A DNA stretch of 9,302 nt, taken from assembly GCA_039922235.1 (NCBI GenBank), contig JBDSAJ010000419.1:1-9302 (forward strand). Reading direction: 5' to 3'. Shown in pieces: positions 6,408 through 9,302 of the stretch. How positions within the stretch are numbered: the first letter of the stretch is position 1; each line of letters starts with the position of its first letter. Origin of the DNA: Umezawaea sp039922235 (GTDB taxonomy: Bacteria; Actinomycetota; Actinomycetes; Mycobacteriales; Pseudonocardiaceae). The notes under the pieces were generated by a model. That model saw only the letters and a list, made by a program, of their open reading frames with translations. It had not been told where the DNA came from and did no database searches. A program made the position numbers and the translations under genes.

Positions 6408-7153
6408 TGCGACTCCCAGGGGTAACGTCGATGTTCGGCGAAAGCGACCAGCCGGTCCCGCACGCGCGGCGAGGACATCAGGTGGGTCAGCTCGGCAACG
6501 GCAAGACGTCGCGTATCCGCGGTGATCTCCCACAAGGACGAGGAGTAGCGTTTCAGATCACCGAGCGTGGCCTTGTCCACCTTGCCTGCCCGGAACATCA
6601 CCCGCCGCACCGAGGCCATCGCGTCGTCGGTGATCTCGTCGGCGAGCCCGACCGACGCGGCTTCATCCCCGGCCAGCGGTAGCGTCGTCAGCGTCATCCG
6701 ATACGCGGTCTGGAAGCCGATCCGGCGGATCAGGAACGGCAGCACGCAGCACGGCAGCAGTCCCCACAGAGCCTCGGGCAACGCGAACGTACTGCGAGGT
6801 GTGGCGATCACGAGGTCGCTGGCCGCGACCAAACCGACTCCGCCCCCGGCCACCTTGCCGTCCACGACGGACACGATGATCATCGGGGTGCGGGTGAACC
6901 GGGACAGCAGGTCGAAGAACGGGCCGCCCGGATCGACGACCGCCCCGGTCGATCCGGCGGCGACCAGGTTCATGCCGGTGCTGAACACGCCAGGCGTCGA
7001 GGTGAGCATGACGATGCGGCATCGCGGGTCCGCTTCCGCGGCGTCCAACTCACGTTGCAGCCTGGCGATCAGCTCGTCATCGATGCTGTTGGTGTCGTCG
7101 CCCTGGTCGATCGAGACCCGGCGGACCAGGTCCGAGGCCGTGGTCACGTCCAT
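6404..7153 (-). CDS. lnmF: Enoyl-CoA hydratase-like dehydratase of the beta-alkylation cassette (ECH1, LnmF-type)
   Basis: A 249-residue crotonase-fold protein of usual family length. The ATG at 7153-7151 has GGGAG (7159-7163) five bases upstream and overlaps the HCS2 end by ten bases. Visible motifs are FSTGMNL (57-63), the oxyanion-hole region GKVAGGGVGLVAASDLVIA (99-117) and LPEALWGLLPCCVLPFLIRR (125-144), a signature of the ECH1 dehydratases that act after polyketide HMG synthases. Glu127 matches the second catalytic Glu of classical enoyl-CoA hydratases; the first Glu position is Gly, so this is not a housekeeping hydratase. The expected reaction is removal of water from the HMG-like adduct made by an HCS, giving a glutaconyl-type intermediate on the PKS. 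No decarboxylating partner (ECH2) is seen. Its stop overlaps the AT-oxidoreductase start. Confidence 0.88.
   Translation of the reverse strand: MDVTTASDLVRRVSIDQGDDTNSIDDELIARLQRELDAAEADPRCRIVMLTSTPGVFSTGMNLVAAGSTGAVVDPGGPFFDLLSRFTRTPMIIVSVVDGKVAGGGVGLVAASDLVIATPRSTFALPEALWGLLPCCVLPFLIRRIGFQTAYRMTLTTLPLAGDEAASVGLADEITDDAMASVRRVMFRAGKVDKATLGDLKRYSSSLWEITADTRRLAVAELTHLMSSPRVRDRLVAFAEHRRYPWESQ
6413..6417 (-). promoter_or_regulatory. Ribosome binding site that decides the GTG start of the AT-oxidoreductase
   Basis: The minus strand reads GGGAG five bases before the GTG at 6407, inside the 3' end of the hydratase gene. It supports the short 700-residue form over the longer frame opening at 6533, and it fits translational coupling through the GTGA overlap. 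Confidence 0.6.
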
Positions 7154-8373
7154 CGGTACTCCCGGTGGAAGTCGCTGATCCGGTCGAGCACCAGCAAACC
7201 CTGGCCGTCGAATCCCCGTGAGTAGACCGAACCGTATTCACGCGGATCGAACACGGCGTCACGCACACCGAACGCGCTCCGCGCCAAACCGGACACGACC
7301 TCGTCGTACTCCGCGACCGTGAGTTCCTGCCGCGAGTTCACGGCCTTGCCGATGCCTTGACTGGCCACGATGTCCGCTCCGCCGACGGGTACGACTCCGC
7401 TGTAGAACTCGGACGCGCACCCGGAGCCGTACGAGAACAGGCCCAGGCGCTTGGCCGAGTCGAACCGACTGTTGTCCAAAGTGGAGCAAAGAGCCAGGTA
7501 CAGCGAAGCGGAGAACAGGTTGCCCACGCGGCTGGGGTAGTCCAGCGAACCGGCAACCCGCGCCTGGAAGTCCGCGTCCAGCTCCGCCGTGGGCATGGGG
7601 TTGACCTTGCGCAGCAGAGACCTGTGCGCGCCTTTGACCATCCCGGCGAACGGCGTGTGGAACACCAGGTGGTCGAACGTGCGAATCACGTCCACCCCGG
7701 CGACCTTGTGCCGGTAGGCCGCGAAACTGTGCTCGAGGCAGTCCAGGTAGGCCAGCAATGACACGTCCGGGTCGACGACGTCGACATCCAGGGCGGGCCG
7801 AGCGGTGTCCATCACCTCGTAGGTGTGGAAACCGCTGGCCCCCGGATCGAGCCGCAGCACCTTCGCGTCGTGACTGACGATCATCGCGACCGCGCCCGTT
7901 CCCTCGGACGGCTCCCAGTACGTGCCGCGGGACACCGCGCTGGGCGAGTCGGTCGCGATCACGAGTGCCTTGGCGCCCTGGTCGGGATTCGCCGACAGGA
8001 TGCCCACGGCGGTCTGCAGTGCCGCGGTCCCGCCGTAGCACGCGTGCTTGACCTCGAACGATCGGCACCGGCTTGGCAGATCCAACTGCCCGTGCACGTA
8101 ACTGCTGATCGACTTGCCGAAGTCGAGTCCGGACTCGGTACCCACCACGACGAGCTCGATCCGGTCCCGGCACCCCGGTAGCGAGTCGAGCAAGGGCTTG
8201 GCCGCGTTGACCGCGTTGGTCACGGGGTCCTCGCACGGCAGGCCGACCGAGCGCTGCCGCATCATCAGGTTGTCGAACCTGGCAATGCTCAGACCACGCC
8301 GGGTGAACAGCTCGCGGATGTCCACGCAGGCACGGCCCACGTAAGCGTTGATCGCCTCGATACCCAGGGCCAC
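7144..8373 (-). CDS. Second HMG-CoA synthase-like beta-branching enzyme (HCS2), paralogue of the LnmM-type gene
   Basis: A 409-residue HCS homologue. The start is a GTG at 8373-8371, fixed by a consensus AGGAGG (8381-8386) seven bases upstream and by its N-terminus lining up with HCS1 (VGIEALNVY against LGIEAINAY). The active site is complete: Glu80 in GTESG, Cys112 in KHACYGGT, His239 in FHTPFAG. By eye about half the residues match HCS1, including LPCEDPVTNAVNAAKP, but the region after the catalytic Cys differs. It is coupled to the dehydratase and AT-oxidoreductase genes. Pathways with two HCS enzymes are known: myxovirescin uses TaC and TaF for acetate- and propionate-derived branches. 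So HCS2 may install a different branch from HCS1, act at another module, or be a partly redundant copy. Membership of the family is firm; the separate role is inference. Confidence 0.92.
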   Translation of the reverse strand: MALGIEAINAYVGRACVDIRELFTRRGLSIARFDNLMMRQRSVGLPCEDPVTNAVNAAKPLLDSLPGCRDRIELVVVGTESGLDFGKSISSYVHGQLDLPSRCRSFEVKHACYGGTAALQTAVGILSANPDQGAKALVIATDSPSAVSRGTYWEPSEGTGAVAMIVSHDAKVLRLDPGASGFHTYEVMDTARPALDVDVVDPDVSLLAYLDCLEHSFAAYRHKVAGVDVIRTFDHLVFHTPFAGMVKGAHRSLLRKVNPMPTAELDADFQARVAGSLDYPSRVGNLFSASLYLALCSTLDNSRFDSAKRLGLFSYGSGCASEFYSGVVPVGGADIVASQGIGKAVNSRQELTVAEYDEVVSGLARSAFGVRDAVFDPREYGSVYSRGFDGQGLLVLDRISDFHREYRWT

Positions 8374-8380
8374 CGGGAGA

Positions 8381-8386
8381 CCTCCT
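8381..8386 (-). promoter_or_regulatory. Consensus ribosome binding site that fixes the GTG start of HCS2
   Basis: The minus strand reads AGGAGG here, seven bases before the GTG at 8373. It is the only perfect Shine-Dalgarno match among the genes of the window and lies in the 19-base gap after the stop of the upstream gene. It suggests that HCS2 is translated by independent initiation, unlike the overlapping, coupled genes downstream of it. Confidence 0.75.
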
Positions 8387-8392
8387 ACAGAC

Positions 8393-9265
8393 TCAGGAGC
8401 TCCGGCCGGGCATCAGGAGGACATCGCGCACGCTGTCCTGGACGAACAGCTTCTCCCACGTGCCTCCGCCCTTGGAGTTGTGGATTCGCTGCTTGCGGTA
8501 GATCTGCTCGCGCGTGGCAGGGCTGCGGTCCAGTGCCGCGAGCTCCCAGTAGTCCGACAGCTCCCGCAGGTGGATCATCGAGTAGATCCGGTCCTGCCTG
8601 CCGAAGTTCTCCTCGAACAGCAGCGTGGTCACCGCGCCGACGAGCTTCTGGTTGACGTGCTCCTGCCAGTCGTAGGCGAACAACCGGCCTTCCTCGCGGA
8701 ACTCGTACTTCACGTGTGCGGTTCGCAGCACAATCGCGCCCGCGTTGGCCGAGTTGAGTTGCTGTTCACGCGGCTGGGACGTCTGGTTCTGCGCGGCGGG
8801 CACGTAGTTGCCGTCTTCCGGGCGTTCGTCATCGTCGTGGCCGAGACCGTGCTGCGGCACCAGGATCCGTTCCCGGATGCTGCCCTCGACGAAGATCTTC
8901 TCCCAATTGCCGTGACCCTTTTCCGGCAGCCGGTCGACGGTGTTGATCTCTTGCACGTGCTTGTCGTGGTCGACCATGTCCAGCAGCTTGCGGTACTCGT
9001 TGGGGGAGCGGAGGTGGATCAGCCAGTGCATCCGGTCGCGCACCCCGAACACCTCCTCATAGCAGTACGTGCCTGCCACACCTGCCTGTTTGGCGTTCAT
9101 GTACCGCAACAGGTCCACCGAGAATCCGCGGCCCTCGTCGGCGTACTCGTAGTTGAACCCACCCTGCCGGTAGATCAGGAACCCGGCGTTGCCGGAGTGC
9201 AGCAGCTGTTCCGGGGCAAGGCCGGTCTGGTCCTGTGCCCTGCGCACCTGGGTTGTGGCGGTCAT
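8393..9265 (-). CDS. Protein of unknown function with two tandem copies of one domain, first gene of the minus-strand operon
   Basis: A 290-residue soluble protein with no signal peptide or membrane segment. The ATG at 9265-9263 has AGGAGAAGGG (9273-9282) upstream. Residues 18-139 and 166-288 are copies of one domain offset by 148 residues: EQLLHSGNAG/EQQLNSANAG, FNYEYADEGR/VKYEFREEGR, EEVFGVRDRMH/EENFGRQDRIY, IHLRSPNEY/IHLRELSDY, NWEKIFVEGSIRE/TWEKLFVQDSVRD. An acidic, flexible linker (about 140-165) separates them. Each copy has the look of a dimeric alpha-beta-barrel or ferredoxin-like unit (beta strand, Asp-Arg, then a strand ending IHLR and a helix), but this is a guess. I do not recognise a catalytic motif. 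From memory it may belong to an uncharacterised actinobacterial DUF (perhaps DUF6039), unverified. It ends 19 bases before HCS2, so it is probably co-transcribed with the beta-alkylation genes and serves the same pathway. Confidence 0.85.
   Translation of the reverse strand: MTATTQVRRAQDQTGLAPEQLLHSGNAGFLIYRQGGFNYEYADEGRGFSVDLLRYMNAKQAGVAGTYCYEEVFGVRDRMHWLIHLRSPNEYRKLLDMVDHDKHVQEINTVDRLPEKGHGNWEKIFVEGSIRERILVPQHGLGHDDDERPEDGNYVPAAQNQTSQPREQQLNSANAGAIVLRTAHVKYEFREEGRLFAYDWQEHVNQKLVGAVTTLLFEENFGRQDRIYSMIHLRELSDYWELAALDRSPATREQIYRKQRIHNSKGGGTWEKLFVQDSVRDVLLMPGRSS
8402..9214 (-). repeat. Internal duplication: two diverged copies of a ~122-codon domain (9214-8849 and 8770-8402)
   Basis: The two halves of the 290-residue protein align along their whole length with no large gaps, the second copy lying 148 residues after the first. 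Similarity is at protein level, with conserved Asn-Ala-Gly, Glu-Glu-Gly-Arg, Asp-Arg, Ile-His-Leu-Arg and Trp-Glu-Lys positions. This indicates an old in-frame tandem duplication, not a recent DNA repeat. Confidence 0.85.
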
Positions 9266-9272
9266 CGCGCGT

Positions 9273-9282
9273 CCCTTCTCCT
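9273..9282 (-). promoter_or_regulatory. Ribosome binding site of the duplicated-domain gene
   Basis: The minus strand reads AGGAGAAGGG, ending seven bases before the ATG at 9265. Only 20 more bases follow before the window edge, so the promoter of the minus-strand operon cannot be judged. Confidence 0.6.
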
Positions 9283-9302
9283 GCGTGTAGCGGTTCTATC
9301 CG

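Noticed and set aside
4353..6425. Long plus-strand open frames (4353-5585 and 5595-6425) opposite the AT-oxidoreductase
   Set aside because: They are Gly/Arg/Gln-rich translations antisense to a clear two-domain enzyme, with no domain signature and no good start context.
6408..6533. ATG at 6533 as start of the AT-oxidoreductase
   Set aside because: The extra 42 residues lie within the hydratase gene, do not resemble an AT N-terminus, and a GTG with a good ribosome binding site sits exactly at the AT start.
7259..8236. Alternative minus-strand open frame inside HCS2
   Set aside because: It is a +1 shadow of HCS2, very rich in Arg, while the HCS frame carries complete catalytic motifs.
9266..9302. 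Promoter for the minus-strand operon at the window edge
   Set aside because: Only 37 bases are visible upstream of the gene. A TAGAAC stretch resembles a -10 box, but no -35 region can be seen.

Overview
The window is GC-rich DNA with strong G/C bias at third codon positions, some GTG starts, GGGAG/AGGAGG ribosome binding sites and tightly overlapping genes. This points to an actinomycete (Streptomyces or a Pseudonocardiales relative; the sequence does not settle which). It is the interior of a biosynthetic gene cluster for an AT-less (trans-AT) hybrid polyketide. Gene content and order on the plus strand match the leinamycin family (lnmJ-lnmK-lnmL-lnmM). No core ketosynthase module is visible, so the product itself cannot be read from this window.

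Plus-strand operon, 2-4177. (1) The 3' end of a very large PKS gene, with its 5' part outside the window. It encodes a PLP-dependent lyase domain of the tyrosine phenol-lyase/tryptophanase fold, fused to an alpha/beta-hydrolase thioesterase. This is the SH-TE ending of LnmJ-type synthases, which installs sulfur from a cysteinyl thioether and then releases the chain. (2) An LnmK-type double-hot-dog acyltransferase/decarboxylase. (3) A free-standing donor acyl carrier protein. (4) An HMG-CoA-synthase-like enzyme (HCS). Stops and starts overlap by 1-4 bases throughout, so the four genes are probably translationally coupled.

Convergent minus-strand operon, transcribed from 9265 down to 4305. (5) A 290-residue protein of unknown function made of two copies of a roughly 122-residue domain. 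(6) A second, paralogous HCS. (7) An enoyl-CoA-hydratase-like dehydratase. (8) A discrete acyltransferase fused to a PfaD/FabK-like flavin oxidoreductase. The operons meet tail to tail across 127 bases (4178-4304), which contain the start of a doubtful 47-codon ORF and no convincing terminator.

How the parts fit, by inference from the leinamycin pathway: the discrete AT loads malonyl extender units onto the AT-less modules. The LnmK homologue loads methylmalonyl onto the donor ACP and decarboxylates it to propionyl. An HCS condenses this donor with the beta-keto group of the growing chain, and the hydratase homologue dehydrates the adduct. The lyase domain then leaves a thiol on the chain and the TE releases it. 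Points beyond the textbook version are two different HCS paralogues with only one donor ACP and one hydratase in view, an oxidoreductase domain that seems to have lost its GGHTDNR-type motif, an Arg at the position of a key Tyr in the lyase domain, and the duplicated-domain protein of unknown function leading the minus-strand operon.
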